Shown here in pieces: positions 8,548 through 17,984 of a DNA stretch of 64,000 bases. The position numbers and the translations under genes were made by a program. The notes under the pieces are model-generated. The model was not told where the DNA came from and ran no database searches. It saw only the letters and a program-made list of their open reading frames with translations. Source of the stretch: SIG459 sp045538735 (GTDB lineage: Bacteria > Bacillota > Clostridia > Oscillospirales > Oscillospiraceae); the NCBI GenBank assembly GCA_045538735.1, contig JAZSRY010000013.1, forward strand, positions 124,001 through 188,000. Reading direction: 5' to 3'. How positions within the stretch are numbered: the first letter of the stretch is position 1; every line of letters starts with the position of its first letter.

Positions 8548-9465
8548 ATGCGGGTAGTTTTTATGGGCACGCCGGATTTTGCCGCTGCGTCGCTGAAAAA
8601 ACTTCTTGATGAATCATATAATGTTGTCGGTGTGTTCACTCAGCCTGACAGACCCAAGGGAAGAGGAATGAATCTTGCCTTTTCCCCCGTAAAGGAGCTT
8701 GCTCTTGAAGCGGGTATACCCGTCCTCCAGCCCGAGAAAATGCGCGACGGAACGGCTCTTGAGATGCTTCGCTCTCTCAAGCCGGATGTATGCGTTGTTG
8801 TGGCCTACGGAAGAATTCTTCCCGATGACATGCTGGCTGTGCCGCCTCTCGGCTGCATCAATGTTCACGGCTCTCTTCTCCCCGCTTACAGAGGCAGCGC
8901 CCCCATTCAGTGGGCTGTGCTCAATGGAGATAAGATTACCGGTGTAACAACTATGTTTATGGCAACCGAACTGGATGCCGGAGACATAATCTATACTGCT
9001 GAAACCGAAATAGGGGAGAAGGAAACTTCCGGAGAGCTTTTCGACAGACTTATGGATATGGGCGCAGAGCTTCTCCATAAAACTCTCGGTGATCTTGAAA
9101 AAGGAATTGCTCCCAGAACTGCTCAGGATCACAGCAAGGCCACATTTACAAAGCAGCTGGATAAATCTTTCAGCCCTATTGACTGGAATCGCAGTACCCG
9201 AGAGATCAGCAAATGGATATACGGTCTCCAGCCTTGGCCCACTGCAAGCTTTGAGATTGAAGGCAAGGTGTTCAAAGCCTATTCCTGCGAATATACGAAT
9301 AATTCCACCTCCAAAGCCCCGGGAAGCATTGTCTCTGCGGGCAAGGCGGGCATTGAATTTGCCTGCGGCGACGGTAAAACTCTTATGATTACCGAGCTTC
9401 AGGCTCCCGGTAAAAAAAGAATGAAAGCGGCGGATTACCTTCTCGGTCATCCTATAAAGGTGTAA
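8548..9465 (+). CDS. fmt: Methionyl-tRNA formyltransferase
   Basis: Formylates Met-tRNA(fMet) using 10-formyl-THF. The 305-residue protein begins MRVVFMGTPDFAAASLK. The catalytic region includes NVHGSLLPAYRGSAPIQWA. I choose ATG 8548 rather than 8539 because AGGAGAGG at 8531-8538 sits nine bases before 8548 but directly abuts 8539; homologues also begin at this Met. Only one base separates it from the def stop codon. Confidence 0.95.
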   Translation: MRVVFMGTPDFAAASLKKLLDESYNVVGVFTQPDRPKGRGMNLAFSPVKELALEAGIPVLQPEKMRDGTALEMLRSLKPDVCVVVAYGRILPDDMLAVPPLGCINVHGSLLPAYRGSAPIQWAVLNGDKITGVTTMFMATELDAGDIIYTAETEIGEKETSGELFDRLMDMGAELLHKTLGDLEKGIAPRTAQDHSKATFTKQLDKSFSPIDWNRSTREISKWIYGLQPWPTASFEIEGKVFKAYSCEYTNNSTSKAPGSIVSAGKAGIEFACGDGKTLMITELQAPGKKRMKAADYLLGHPIKV

Positions 9466-9470
9466 TCAGT

Positions 9471-10793
9471 ATGGCAGATGCAAGACTTGCGGCCCTGACT
9501 TTTCTTGAAAAATGCCGAAGAGCAAATGCCTGGTCCGATGCCGTTCTGGGCAGCGTTATGGATAGCGCGGCGCTGGATGGCAGAGACAGAGGACTTTGCA
9601 CAGCAATTTGCTACGGCACCATGCAGAATATGCTGCTTTTGGATAATGCAGTTTCTGCTTTTTCCTCAGTAAAAGTGAATAAGCTTGAGCCCAAGGTTCT
9701 TGATATCCTGCGAATTTCAGCTTATCAGCTGCTTTTTATGGACAGAATTCCGGCTTCTGCCGCCGTTAACGAGGCTGTCAAGCTCAGTAAAAAGCTTGGC
9801 TATTCCCGCGCAAGCGGCCTTGTAAACGCGGTGCTCAGAAAAATTTCCGCCAACAAGGAAGCGCTCCTTTCTCCTAAAGGAAAAAACGCCGCAGAAACCC
9901 TTTCTATAAAATACAGCCACCCCAAAGCCCTTGTGGACTATTTCATTTCAGTGCTTGGTGAGGAAGAAGCTGAGGAACTTTTGAAATGCCATAATGGGGA
10001 AGTGCCTATTGCACTTCAGGTGAATATCCTTAAAACCGACAGAGAGAAGCTGATTGCTTCTTTTGACGAAAATGGAATTGCTGCAAAGCCCCACGAAAGC
10101 CTTCCCGAATGTATCCTTTTGGATTCTACCGGTGCGGTAACTTCTTTGCCCGGCTTTAATGAGGGTGAATTCTATGTTCAGGACTGCGCGGCTTATATGT
10201 CAATTCTCGCTGCCGAGCCCAAAGCAGGGGAGAGCATTATTGATGTGTGCTCCGCACCCGGAGGAAAGAGCTTTGCTGCTGCAATCCTCTCCCAGGGCAA
10301 AGCGGATATAATATCCTGCGACATACACGAAAATAAGCTCAAGCGCATTAAAGAAAGTGCCTTGAGACTTGGACTTGGCAATATCGAAACTCTTGCTGCG
10401 GACGGAAGAGAGTTCCGGCCTGAGTTTGAGGAGAAATTTGACCTTGTCATTGCCGATGTACCCTGCTCGGGTCTCGGTGTAATAAGAAAAAAGCCCGATA
10501 TACGATTTAAGAATATTTCTGAATTTGAGGCTCTGCCTTCAATTCAGAAAGCCATACTTGAAAATGTCTCCCGCTATGTCAAGCGGGGCGGAAGAATAAT
10601 CTATTCCACCTGCACTGTAAGAGAAGAGGAAAACAAAGCTCTTGCCGAGTCTTTCCTCGCTGAAAACAGTGACTTTGCCGCTGAGGATTTCGCTCTTCCC
10701 GGTGTGGGAGAATCTGAAAACGGAATGCTGCAGCTGTGGCCTCATCGCCACGGTACAGACGGATTTTTTATCGCTAAATTCAGGAGAAAGTAA
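9471..10793 (+). CDS. rsmB: 16S rRNA C967 methyltransferase RsmB
   Basis: Methylates C5 of cytosine 967 (E. coli numbering) of 16S rRNA. The 440-residue protein has an N-terminal NusB-like RNA-binding domain (about residues 1-140), then a SAM methyltransferase with the binding motif DVCSAPGGKS. The two catalytic cysteines are in DVPCSGLG and STCTVREEEN. It begins five bases after fmt, and its TAA overlaps the rlmN ATG by one base. Confidence 0.94.
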   Translation: MADARLAALTFLEKCRRANAWSDAVLGSVMDSAALDGRDRGLCTAICYGTMQNMLLLDNAVSAFSSVKVNKLEPKVLDILRISAYQLLFMDRIPASAAVNEAVKLSKKLGYSRASGLVNAVLRKISANKEALLSPKGKNAAETLSIKYSHPKALVDYFISVLGEEEAEELLKCHNGEVPIALQVNILKTDREKLIASFDENGIAAKPHESLPECILLDSTGAVTSLPGFNEGEFYVQDCAAYMSILAAEPKAGESIIDVCSAPGGKSFAAAILSQGKADIISCDIHENKLKRIKESALRLGLGNIETLAADGREFRPEFEEKFDLVIADVPCSGLGVIRKKPDIRFKNISEFEALPSIQKAILENVSRYVKRGGRIIYSTCTVREEENKALAESFLAENSDFAAEDFALPGVGESENGMLQLWPHRHGTDGFFIAKFRRK

Positions 10794-11842
10794 TGACAGA
10801 CCTAAAGTCCATGCTGCCTAACGAGCTTGAGGAATATCTCAAGAGTCTCGGTCAGCCGAAATTCAGAGCCAAGCAGCTTTTTTCTTGGTTTTCCAAGGGC
10901 GCAACAAGCTTTGAGGAAATGAGCAATATTCCCAAAAGCCTTGGAGAAAAGCTCTCTGCCGAGGGCTATATCAACTCTCTCAAGCTTTTGAAAAAGCAGG
11001 TAAGCGCTATTGACGGCACAATTAAATATCTTTGGGAACTGAGAGACGGTAATGCCATTGAAACGGTTCTGATGCGCTATGACCACGGAAACACGGTCTG
11101 TATATCCTCTCAGGTAGGCTGCAGACAGGGCTGCGCCTTCTGTGCTTCCACTATCGGCGGTCTTGTACGCAATCTCAGTGCCTCCGAGATGCTGGATGAA
11201 GTTCTTTTTTCTCAGTTGGACAGCGGGGAGAGAATCAGCAATATCGTTATTATGGGCATAGGCGAACCCCTTGATAACTATGATAATGTTATCCGATTTC
11301 TCCGCCTCGTGAATCATCCTGAGGGACTAAATATCGGTATGCGCCATATCTCTCTTTCCACCTGCGGACTCATAGAAGGTATGGATGCTCTTGCCAAAGA
11401 GGATCTGCAGATAACTCTTGCGGTCAGCCTCCACGCGCCCGATGATGAAACACGCTCCGCCCTTATGCCCGCCAACAGACGCTGCGGTGTTGATGAGCTT
11501 GTGGCAGCCTGCATACGCTATTTTGAGCGTACAGGAAGACGCATAAGCTTTGAGTATTCCATGATTAACGGTGTGAATGACTCGCCTGAGCAGGCGGAAA
11601 AACTGGCAAAAATCGCCCTTAAAATAGGCGCTCATATAAATCTTATCCCGCTGAACCATGTTGAAGAGAGAGAATTTGCTCCCTCGAGCAAAGATAATCT
11701 ACGCGCTTTCTGCCGAATCCTTGAATCCAGGGGAGCCAACTATACCATTCGCAGAAAACTGGGTGGAGATGTTGATGCTTCCTGCGGACAGCTTCGCAGA
11801 AAGAGAGAAAAAGCGCTGATTCGAGGTGAAGATCAGATATGA
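10793..11842 (+). CDS. rlmN: Dual-specificity 23S rRNA/tRNA methyltransferase RlmN
   Basis: Radical SAM enzyme that makes 2-methyladenosine at A2503 of 23S rRNA and A37 of some tRNAs. The 349-residue protein has the CxxxCxxC cluster motif in CRQGCAFCAS and the C-terminal methyl-carrying cysteine in GGDVDASCGQLR. GIGEPLDNYDN is the conserved SAM-binding segment. It overlaps the next gene by four bases (ATGA). Confidence 0.96.
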   Translation: MTDLKSMLPNELEEYLKSLGQPKFRAKQLFSWFSKGATSFEEMSNIPKSLGEKLSAEGYINSLKLLKKQVSAIDGTIKYLWELRDGNAIETVLMRYDHGNTVCISSQVGCRQGCAFCASTIGGLVRNLSASEMLDEVLFSQLDSGERISNIVIMGIGEPLDNYDNVIRFLRLVNHPEGLNIGMRHISLSTCGLIEGMDALAKEDLQITLAVSLHAPDDETRSALMPANRRCGVDELVAACIRYFERTGRRISFEYSMINGVNDSPEQAEKLAKIALKIGAHINLIPLNHVEEREFAPSSKDNLRAFCRILESRGANYTIRRKLGGDVDASCGQLRRKREKALIRGEDQI

Positions 11843-12573
11843 AGGCATTTGGAATTACAGATCGCGGAATTGTACGCAAGGAAAATCAGGACTCCTTCCG
11901 CTATGAACTCATAGCAAAGGATGAGGTTTTGTGTGCCGTTCTTTGCGACGGAATGGGCGGGGCGCAGGCCGGCTCACTTGCCAGCACCATGGCGGCTGAT
12001 ACCTTTATGTCCCACGCATCCTACTCGCTGGATTCCTCTTCTGATGCTTCGGATATGCAGAGAATCCTTGTTGAGGCGGTAAATTATGCCAATATAAAAG
12101 TTTATGACCGCTCCTTTGCTGATTTCAGCTGTATGGGCATGGGCTGCACCTTGGTTGCAGCGCTCATTAACAGCAAGCGCTGTCTTATCTCAAATGTGGG
12201 AGACAGCAGAGCATATCTGATTCAAAAAGGACAAATCCAGCAGATAAGCAGAGACCATTCTCTTGTTCAGGAGCTTCTTGCCAAGGGTCAGATTAAACCC
12301 GAACAGGTAAGAAATCATCCTCAGAGGAATATAATAACAAGAGCCATAGGTGTTGAAGCTTCCGTTAAGTGCGATATCTTCGACCTTAAATTCTCAGCCG
12401 GCAGCAGAATTCTACTTTGCTCCGATGGTTTATCCAATGTACTTACAGATAAAGAAATACTTGCAATTTCGCAGGATAATGCCGATATAGAGCTTGCCTG
12501 CAAACAGATGCTCAATCTTGCATTGAAAAGAGGGGCACCTGATAATGTCACCGTATTTATTGCCGAAAGATAA
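11839..12573 (+). CDS. prpC: PPM-family Ser/Thr protein phosphatase
   Basis: This 244-residue metal-dependent phosphatase reverses phosphorylation by the neighbouring PASTA kinase. The metal-binding motifs are present: RKENQDSF, CDGMGGAQAG, NVGDSRAYL and SDGLSN. It is 12 bases upstream of the kinase gene, the conserved PrpC-PrkC pair. No membrane segment is seen, so it is cytoplasmic. Confidence 0.95.
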   Translation: MKAFGITDRGIVRKENQDSFRYELIAKDEVLCAVLCDGMGGAQAGSLASTMAADTFMSHASYSLDSSSDASDMQRILVEAVNYANIKVYDRSFADFSCMGMGCTLVAALINSKRCLISNVGDSRAYLIQKGQIQQISRDHSLVQELLAKGQIKPEQVRNHPQRNIITRAIGVEASVKCDIFDLKFSAGSRILLCSDGLSNVLTDKEILAISQDNADIELACKQMLNLALKRGAPDNVTVFIAER

Positions 12574-12585
12574 GGAGGTATTGAA

Positions 12586-14343
12586 ATGGACGAAAATGCA
12601 AACAAATACCTCGGCATGAAGCTGGATAACCGATATGAGATCCAGCAGGTAATAGGAAAGGGCGGTATGGCCTATGTTTTCAAGGCCAGATGCCATCTCC
12701 TTAACCGAAATGTCGCTATAAAAATGCTCCGTGAGGATATGGCCCACGACGAGAGCTTCAGAGAGAATTTCAAGAGAGAGGCTCAGGCTGTTGCCATGCT
12801 CTCCCACCCCAACATCGTTTCCATTTATGATGTAAGCCGCACTCCCGATATGGACTATATCATTATGGAGCTGATCGAGGGTGTAACTCTTAAAATCTAT
12901 ATGAAAACAAAGGGAACTCTCAGCTGCAAGGAGAGTGTGCACTTCCTGACCCAGATAGCTAAGGCTCTCAGCCACGCTCATGCCAAGGGAATTGTCCATA
13001 GAGATATAAAGCCCCAGAATATTATGATCGCAATGGATGGTGCGGTTAAAGTTGCCGATTTCGGCATCGCCCATCTTGAAAATGCCAATGCTACCGATAC
13101 TAATGCAGTTGGCAGCGTTCATTATATCTCTCCCGAACAGGCCAAGGGTCAGAGTGTAGACGCGAGAAGTGATATATATTCTCTTGGCGTAATGATGTAT
13201 GAGATGCTTACAGGCAGCCTTCCCTATACAGGCGAAACAGCTGAAGCTGTTGCTCTGCAGCATGTTTCCTCTGTTCCCAAGCCTCTCAGAGAGCTAAATC
13301 CTGAAATTCCAGAAGAGCTTGAAGCAATCAACCTTAAGGCAATGAATGCGGATATTAACCTCCGCTATCAGAGTATAGATGAGTTTTTAGACGACATTAA
13401 TGAGTACCGCCTTTCCAACACAAGCTCTCTTCCCATTATCAATGCAAGGAAGGAAGAGCTTCCCCTTGCTGAGGAAGCTCCTGATGAAAATATTCCCAAG
13501 AATGTTCGCCCCATCCGACGCAGCGGTGAGATGAGCAGGGAAAGCTTTGCCCGCCGCAGAAGAAGAGCAAACACGGTAAGCACTCTTCTGGGAATAGGCA
13601 TTGTTCTTATTGTTGCAGTTGCACTTTTTGTATGGCTTTGGGATTATTGGCTGGGCGCTTTGTTCGCTGAGCCCGAGAGAGTTGATATTCCCGATTTTGT
13701 CGGACGTCAGTATGAAGAAGTAATTAATACCCGTGAATATCACAATCTCTTTGTATTTGTTCCCACTTATGATGTGAATTCCGAAGCGAATGAAGGAGAA
13801 ATTATCGGTCAGCATCCCGATGCTCATAAGAGCATTATGAGGGAAGATGAGGGCATTGAAATCGAGCTCATTGTAAGCGCCGGAATCCAACTTCTTAAAG
13901 TGCCCGATGTAACCAACAAGGAGTACCGCGAGGCGGTTCTTGAGCTTCAGAAGATGGGATTTACTCCCGAACTCGTCTATGAAATCAGCGCCGATATTAC
14001 CGAGGACTATGTAATCTCCACCAGCCCTGAGGCGGGAGACACCCTCCCCATGGGCAGCAAGATCTATATATCCATCTCTATCGGTCCTGATGTCAAGACG
14101 CTGCAGATGCCGAATCTTGTAGGCCTTTCCCGTCATACCGCTGTAAGCAAGGTGGAAAGCAGCAAACTTACTCTTGGCACGATTACCTATGTGGATGATG
14201 ATATGCCTGCCGGTACCGTTATCTGGCAGAGTATCCCCGCATACACCACTGTAAATGAACATGATAAGGTATATCTTCAGGTTTCCAACGGACCGAAGGA
14301 AACTCCTGATGAGGACACCGAAAGCGAAAATGACGGAGGCTGA
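12586..14343 (+). CDS. prkC: PASTA-domain Ser/Thr protein kinase
   Basis: This 585-residue membrane kinase senses peptidoglycan fragments in homologues. The kinase domain is about residues 15-275, with the glycine loop GKGGMAYVF, catalytic HRDIKPQN and DFG (VADFGIAH). A juxtamembrane stretch leads to one transmembrane helix (about residues 340-362). Three extracellular PASTA repeats begin at VDIPDFVG, LKVPDVTN and LQMPNLVG. The C-terminus is acidic. AAGGAGG precedes the ATG. The downstream GTPase RsgA is a common neighbour and a possible kinase target. Confidence 0.96.
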   Translation: MDENANKYLGMKLDNRYEIQQVIGKGGMAYVFKARCHLLNRNVAIKMLREDMAHDESFRENFKREAQAVAMLSHPNIVSIYDVSRTPDMDYIIMELIEGVTLKIYMKTKGTLSCKESVHFLTQIAKALSHAHAKGIVHRDIKPQNIMIAMDGAVKVADFGIAHLENANATDTNAVGSVHYISPEQAKGQSVDARSDIYSLGVMMYEMLTGSLPYTGETAEAVALQHVSSVPKPLRELNPEIPEELEAINLKAMNADINLRYQSIDEFLDDINEYRLSNTSSLPIINARKEELPLAEEAPDENIPKNVRPIRRSGEMSRESFARRRRRANTVSTLLGIGIVLIVAVALFVWLWDYWLGALFAEPERVDIPDFVGRQYEEVINTREYHNLFVFVPTYDVNSEANEGEIIGQHPDAHKSIMREDEGIEIELIVSAGIQLLKVPDVTNKEYREAVLELQKMGFTPELVYEISADITEDYVISTSPEAGDTLPMGSKIYISISIGPDVKTLQMPNLVGLSRHTAVSKVESSKLTLGTITYVDDDMPAGTVIWQSIPAYTTVNEHDKVYLQVSNGPKETPDEDTESENDGG

Positions 14344-14345
14344 TA

Positions 14346-15227
14346 ATGCCGAAGGGACTTATAGTTAAAGCTCTCAGCGGTTTTTACTATGTGAAGACTG
14401 AAAATGAGGTAGTTGCCTGCCGCGCAAGAGGCAAATTCCGTCTTGACGGAGTGTCTCCTCTTGTGGGTGACTATGTTGAATTCGATATGACCGCAGAGGG
14501 CAAAGGCTTTGTAACAAAAATTGAAGAGCGCAAAAACCTCTTCATCCGTCCTGCGGTTGCGAATGTTGATTATCTGGTGCTTATGTGTGCCAATGTCAAT
14601 CCCGTAACCGACCCTTTCCTTGTTGACAGAGTGGCTGTTATTGCTGAGCATGCAGGCTGCGGCTGCATTATCTGCATCAATAAATGCGACCTTGACAGAG
14701 GCGATGAGCTATATGAAATCTTCTCCTCTACGGGTTACAGAGTTATACGCACAAGCGCCGTCAGCGGCGAGGGAGTTGAGGAGCTTAAAGAGTATATCCG
14801 CGGCAAAACCGTAGCTTTCGCAGGCAACTCCGGCGTAGGAAAAAGCAGCCTCCTCAATGTCATTGCCCCCGGCTATAATGTGAGCGTAGGCGAGGTCAGC
14901 GAAGCTCTCGGACGCGGTCGCCACACCACCCGCCATGTTGAGCTTTTTGATGCGGGTGAGGGCACTATGATTGCAGATACTCCCGGTTTTGCCAGCTTTG
15001 ACCTTACTCAGATGAAACCCATAAGGAAGCAGGAGCTACAGCATGATTTCCCTGAGTTCCGACCCTTTATCGGCGGGTGCAGATTTCTGGACTGCGCCCA
15101 TCTTAAGGAGCCGGGCTGCGCAGTGCTTGAAGCCGTTGGGGATGGCAAGATCAACCCCTCCCGACATAAGAGTTATCAGCGCCTATATGAAATTTCCGCT
15201 CAGTATAAAGAGTGGGAGAATAAATGA
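14346..15227 (+). CDS. rsgA: Ribosome small-subunit maturation GTPase RsgA
   Basis: A circularly permuted GTPase for late 30S assembly. In the 293-residue protein an OB-fold N-terminus precedes the GTPase motifs in permuted order: G4 (INKCDL), then G1 (AGNSGVGKSSLL), then G3 (ADTPGF). The C-terminal zinc module shows CRFLDCAHLKEPGC. It starts two bases after the prkC stop. The hairpin at 15230-15275 ends the run. Confidence 0.96.
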   Translation: MPKGLIVKALSGFYYVKTENEVVACRARGKFRLDGVSPLVGDYVEFDMTAEGKGFVTKIEERKNLFIRPAVANVDYLVLMCANVNPVTDPFLVDRVAVIAEHAGCGCIICINKCDLDRGDELYEIFSSTGYRVIRTSAVSGEGVEELKEYIRGKTVAFAGNSGVGKSSLLNVIAPGYNVSVGEVSEALGRGRHTTRHVELFDAGEGTMIADTPGFASFDLTQMKPIRKQELQHDFPEFRPFIGGCRFLDCAHLKEPGCAVLEAVGDGKINPSRHKSYQRLYEISAQYKEWENK

Positions 15228-15229
15228 AC

Positions 15230-15275
15230 AAACACCACCTTTCCGCATAGTATGTAGCGGAGAGGTGGTGTTTTT
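15230..15275 (+). terminator. Hairpin terminator that also covers the next RBS and start
   Basis: An 11-base arm AAACACCACCT pairs with AGGTGGTGTTT, with an inner CCGC/GCGG pairing, followed by a T-run. It sits directly after the rsgA stop. The 3' arm also contains the AGAGG ribosome site and runs up to the TTG start of the small membrane protein. Confidence 0.75.
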
Positions 15276-15435
15276 GTTGAAGGGAAAAGGAAAGGGTGGA
15301 CTTGGTCCTTTCGGGATATGCTTGATAATTTTAGGTATAATGATAATATTGGCCCTTGTGCTTCCAAGTGGTTTTTGGTGGCTTATGCTTGGCGTGGTAA
15401 TGATTCTTCTGGGGCTTCAGCTTAAGCGATACTGA
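15274..15435 (+). CDS. Small hydrophobic membrane protein, function unknown
   Basis: A 53-residue frame starts at TTG 15274 (or 15277), with AGAGG eight bases upstream. It has a basic glycine-rich head (KGKGKGGLGPFG) and two hydrophobic stretches (GICLIILGIMIILALVLP and WWLMLGVVMILLGLQL), ending KRY. It looks like a small two-helix membrane protein. I do not assign a function. Its start lies in the foot of the rsgA terminator hairpin, so translation may depend on that fold. No ATG is available in this frame near the ribosome site. Confidence 0.6.
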   Translation: MLKGKGKGGLGPFGICLIILGIMIILALVLPSGFWWLMLGVVMILLGLQLKRY

Positions 15436-15497
15436 GTAATATTGTCCACTTTGCAGTCATATAGATTATTGAAATTAAACTGCAAGGAGCTGTAATA

Positions 15498-16991
15498 ATG
15501 GAGGCAAAACTCGGCATAGCGGAATTCGGCATTTATAACAAGAGTTATTCAACATTCCTGCGCAAGGAGGAATGCAGGGATGCTGTTGTTCCTGATACAT
15601 TTCCGGATATAAGTGAGGTGCTCAGCTGTGAGGGCAGGCTTTTAATACGCAGCAAGGATGTTTCATCGGGAAGAGTCCGAATTGAGCTTAATGTTTATTC
15701 AAATGTTTTTTATAAGGGCGAAGACAGTAAAATCTATTTCCTTGATATTGTCGTCCCCCTTGTCCTGATTGCTGAAGATGACGCTATAGCAGAGGGGAGT
15801 CTTTCCTGCGCTAAAATGGATATTATACGGCTTGATGCCAGAGCCTTGAATCCACGAAAAATACTTGTACGGGCGGAAATTACAGGAGAAATATCAGTTT
15901 TTAATAACACTAAATTTGAAATAAATAAAAATGTTGAGGCTGAGGAACACATAAAGAGTAAAATTTGCGTTAAAGAAGCAAGTTTTATAAGTGCGGTCGG
16001 AGAGAAAACCTTTGCTCTGACAGACGAAATCGCTGTGCCGGTGAAGGATGAAGGAATTGGCTCTGTTAATTTATCTAGCTGCAGCTGCACGGTGGATGAT
16101 ATTAAAGCTGTTGGAACCAAGCTTATAGTTAAAGGCAAGATTAAATGCGGTTTTTATTGCATCAACAGCCATGGAGAGATCTCTCAATTTGATAGCGCAA
16201 GCGATTATTCACAAATAATCGAGCTGGGCTGCGAATCGGGACAGGGACTGAAAACTGTATGGATAACACCCAGCGGCGCATATTGCAACTATAATGAAAA
16301 TGAAAACAGGGTATCACTGGAGCTTCATCTGGTTGCACAGTTTGTTTGCAGAAACACAGTAAGGCTTGAATATATTAATGATGCCTACAGTAATCGATTT
16401 CCTTTGATTAGCGAAAAAACAGAAAGGAAGTTGGAATGTTTCGAGGAGCCGGTACGAATCAGGGAAAGTTTAAGGCAGCTTCTTGAAACCTCGGGTGCAA
16501 TCTCAGATATTCTTTGCTCAACTTTTTTCACAGAAACGCCCACGGTAGGCAAATCGGAAATTAAGCTTCCTGTAAATTTCTCATTGATATGCAGCAGTGG
16601 AGAGAACATATGGAGCGAATGCAGAAAAACAGAATTTTCAATAAGGCTGCCAAATGAGAAAAAATACATGGTGAATTCGATTGATATAGTTGATTGGACT
16701 GTCATTCCCGTGCCCGGAGGAATAGAATTAAGGCTTGAGATATCTGCTGAAATTTGTGCATTTTATGAAGATATAATCGACTGTGTGTGTGCAATTACTT
16801 ATGATGAAAACGATGTGCTGGATAATACAAAAAAACCGTCTCTCACCTTGCTTCGCGTAAATGAGGATGACGATCTGTGGCAGCTTGCGAAGGATAATTG
16901 TTCATCGCCGGAGGCAATTTTAAGCACCAACGGACTCGATGACTTGATATCTGCAAGGGGTAAGATGATCCTTATTCCGAAAACATACTAA
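15498..16991 (+). CDS. SPOCS (DUF3794) and LysM spore protein
   Basis: The 497-residue protein begins with a segment around PDTFPDISEVLSCEGRLLI that is typical of SPOCS/DUF3794 proteins, with further related domains in the middle. The last ~50 residues form a LysM domain (LLRVNEDDDLWQLAKDN...IPKTY). Proteins of this type are linked to spore cortex or coat in Clostridia. There is no signal peptide, consistent with mother-cell synthesis. AAGGAG precedes the ATG. I did not find a convincing sporulation sigma-factor promoter in the 62-base gap upstream. Confidence 0.85.
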   Translation: MEAKLGIAEFGIYNKSYSTFLRKEECRDAVVPDTFPDISEVLSCEGRLLIRSKDVSSGRVRIELNVYSNVFYKGEDSKIYFLDIVVPLVLIAEDDAIAEGSLSCAKMDIIRLDARALNPRKILVRAEITGEISVFNNTKFEINKNVEAEEHIKSKICVKEASFISAVGEKTFALTDEIAVPVKDEGIGSVNLSSCSCTVDDIKAVGTKLIVKGKIKCGFYCINSHGEISQFDSASDYSQIIELGCESGQGLKTVWITPSGAYCNYNENENRVSLELHLVAQFVCRNTVRLEYINDAYSNRFPLISEKTERKLECFEEPVRIRESLRQLLETSGAISDILCSTFFTETPTVGKSEIKLPVNFSLICSSGENIWSECRKTEFSIRLPNEKKYMVNSIDIVDWTVIPVPGGIELRLEISAEICAFYEDIIDCVCAITYDENDVLDNTKKPSLTLLRVNEDDDLWQLAKDNCSSPEAILSTNGLDDLISARGKMILIPKTY

Positions 16992-17002
16992 GAAGCCGTA
17001 TT

Positions 17003-17034
17003 AAGGCGGGTACATTTTTGCGCCTGCCTTTTTG
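17003..17034 (+). terminator. Probable terminator after the SPOCS-LysM gene
   Basis: An AGGCG-type arm pairs with CGCCT/GCCT across a T-rich loop, then TTTTT. The stem is imperfect. Confidence 0.5.
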
Positions 17035-17054
17035 ACTTATTTCTATTGCCAAGC

Positions 17055-17086
17055 TTGACATATTGTGCTAAAATACCTTGGATAAA
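17055..17086 (+). promoter_or_regulatory. Possible promoter of yebC
   Basis: A perfect TTGACA lies at 17055-17060. The expected -10 position holds only TTGGAT or GATAAA, so the -10 element is weak. No other candidate is seen before yebC. Confidence 0.4.
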
Positions 17087-17110
17087 AATTATAACAAGGG
17101 GCGTTAATAT

Positions 17111-17848
17111 ATGTCTGGACATTCCAAGTGGCACAATATACAGAAAACCAAGGGCGCTGCTGACGCAAAGCGTGCACAGGCCTTTACCAAGATCGCTCGT
17201 GAAATGATCGTTGCCGTTAAAGAAGGCGGCAGTGGCGATCCCAACAATAACTCCCGCCTTGCAACCGTTATTGCAAAGGCAAAGGCAGCAAATATGCCTA
17301 ACGATAACATCAAGCGCACCATCGACAAGGCTCTCGGCGCAGGCAGCACCGATAACTTTGAGAAGGTTGTTTATGAGGGCTACGGTCCCTGCGGTGTTGC
17401 CGTTATCGTTGATGCTCTTTCTGATAACCGCAACCGCACCGCTTCCGAAGTCCGTCACATCTTCGATAAGTACGGCGGAAATCTGGGCGCTTCCGGCTGC
17501 GTAAGCTGGAGCTTTGATAATAAGGGCGTTATCATCATCGATAACGAGGACGAAGAGCTGGATGAAGACGAAGTCATGATGGAAGCTCTTGACTGCGGCG
17601 CTGATGACTTTGAGGCTGAGGGCGAGACCTTCACCGTTTACACCACTCCCGATAATGTTGCCGCTGTCAGCGAAGCTCTCAGCGCAAAGGGCTATAAGCT
17701 CCTCTCCGCTCAGGCCGAGATGATCCCCCAGAACGGCTATATCAAGCTCACCAACGAGGACGATATCAAGAACATGACCAAGATGATCGACATGTTCGAA
17801 GATAACGATGACGTCCAGAACGTCTACCACAACTGGGAGCAGGACTAA
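17111..17848 (+). CDS. YebC/PmpR/TACO1-family protein
   Basis: This 245-residue protein begins MSGHSKWHNIQKTKGAADAK, the unmistakable YebC start. Family members bind nucleic acid or the ribosome; roles include transcription regulation and relief of stalling at proline stretches. The three-domain length is normal. Codons are strongly biased to those typical of highly expressed genes here. It is monocistronic, closed by the perfect terminator at 17863-17893. Confidence 0.95.
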   Translation: MSGHSKWHNIQKTKGAADAKRAQAFTKIAREMIVAVKEGGSGDPNNNSRLATVIAKAKAANMPNDNIKRTIDKALGAGSTDNFEKVVYEGYGPCGVAVIVDALSDNRNRTASEVRHIFDKYGGNLGASGCVSWSFDNKGVIIIDNEDEELDEDEVMMEALDCGADDFEAEGETFTVYTTPDNVAAVSEALSAKGYKLLSAQAEMIPQNGYIKLTNEDDIKNMTKMIDMFEDNDDVQNVYHNWEQD

Positions 17849-17862
17849 TCTATCATAATATT

Positions 17863-17893
17863 ACGCCCCTGCCGCTTTGGCAGGGGCGTTTTT
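17863..17893 (+). terminator. Rho-independent terminator after yebC
   Basis: A perfect 11-bp stem (17863-17873 with 17879-17889), five-base loop and TTTT. Confidence 0.92.
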
Positions 17894-17922
17894 CTGAAAG
17901 TACAATTTTTGTTTAATATTTC

Positions 17923-17951
17923 TTTACTTTTTGCCCTTGAGGGAATATAAT
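17923..17951 (+). promoter_or_regulatory. Vegetative promoter
   Basis: TTTACT at 17923-17928 and TATAAT at 17946-17951 with a 17-base spacer, 34 bases upstream of the membrane protein gene. Confidence 0.75.
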
Positions 17952-17984
17952 TTTTTTATAAAAAATAGGAAAGAGGGTTACTCT

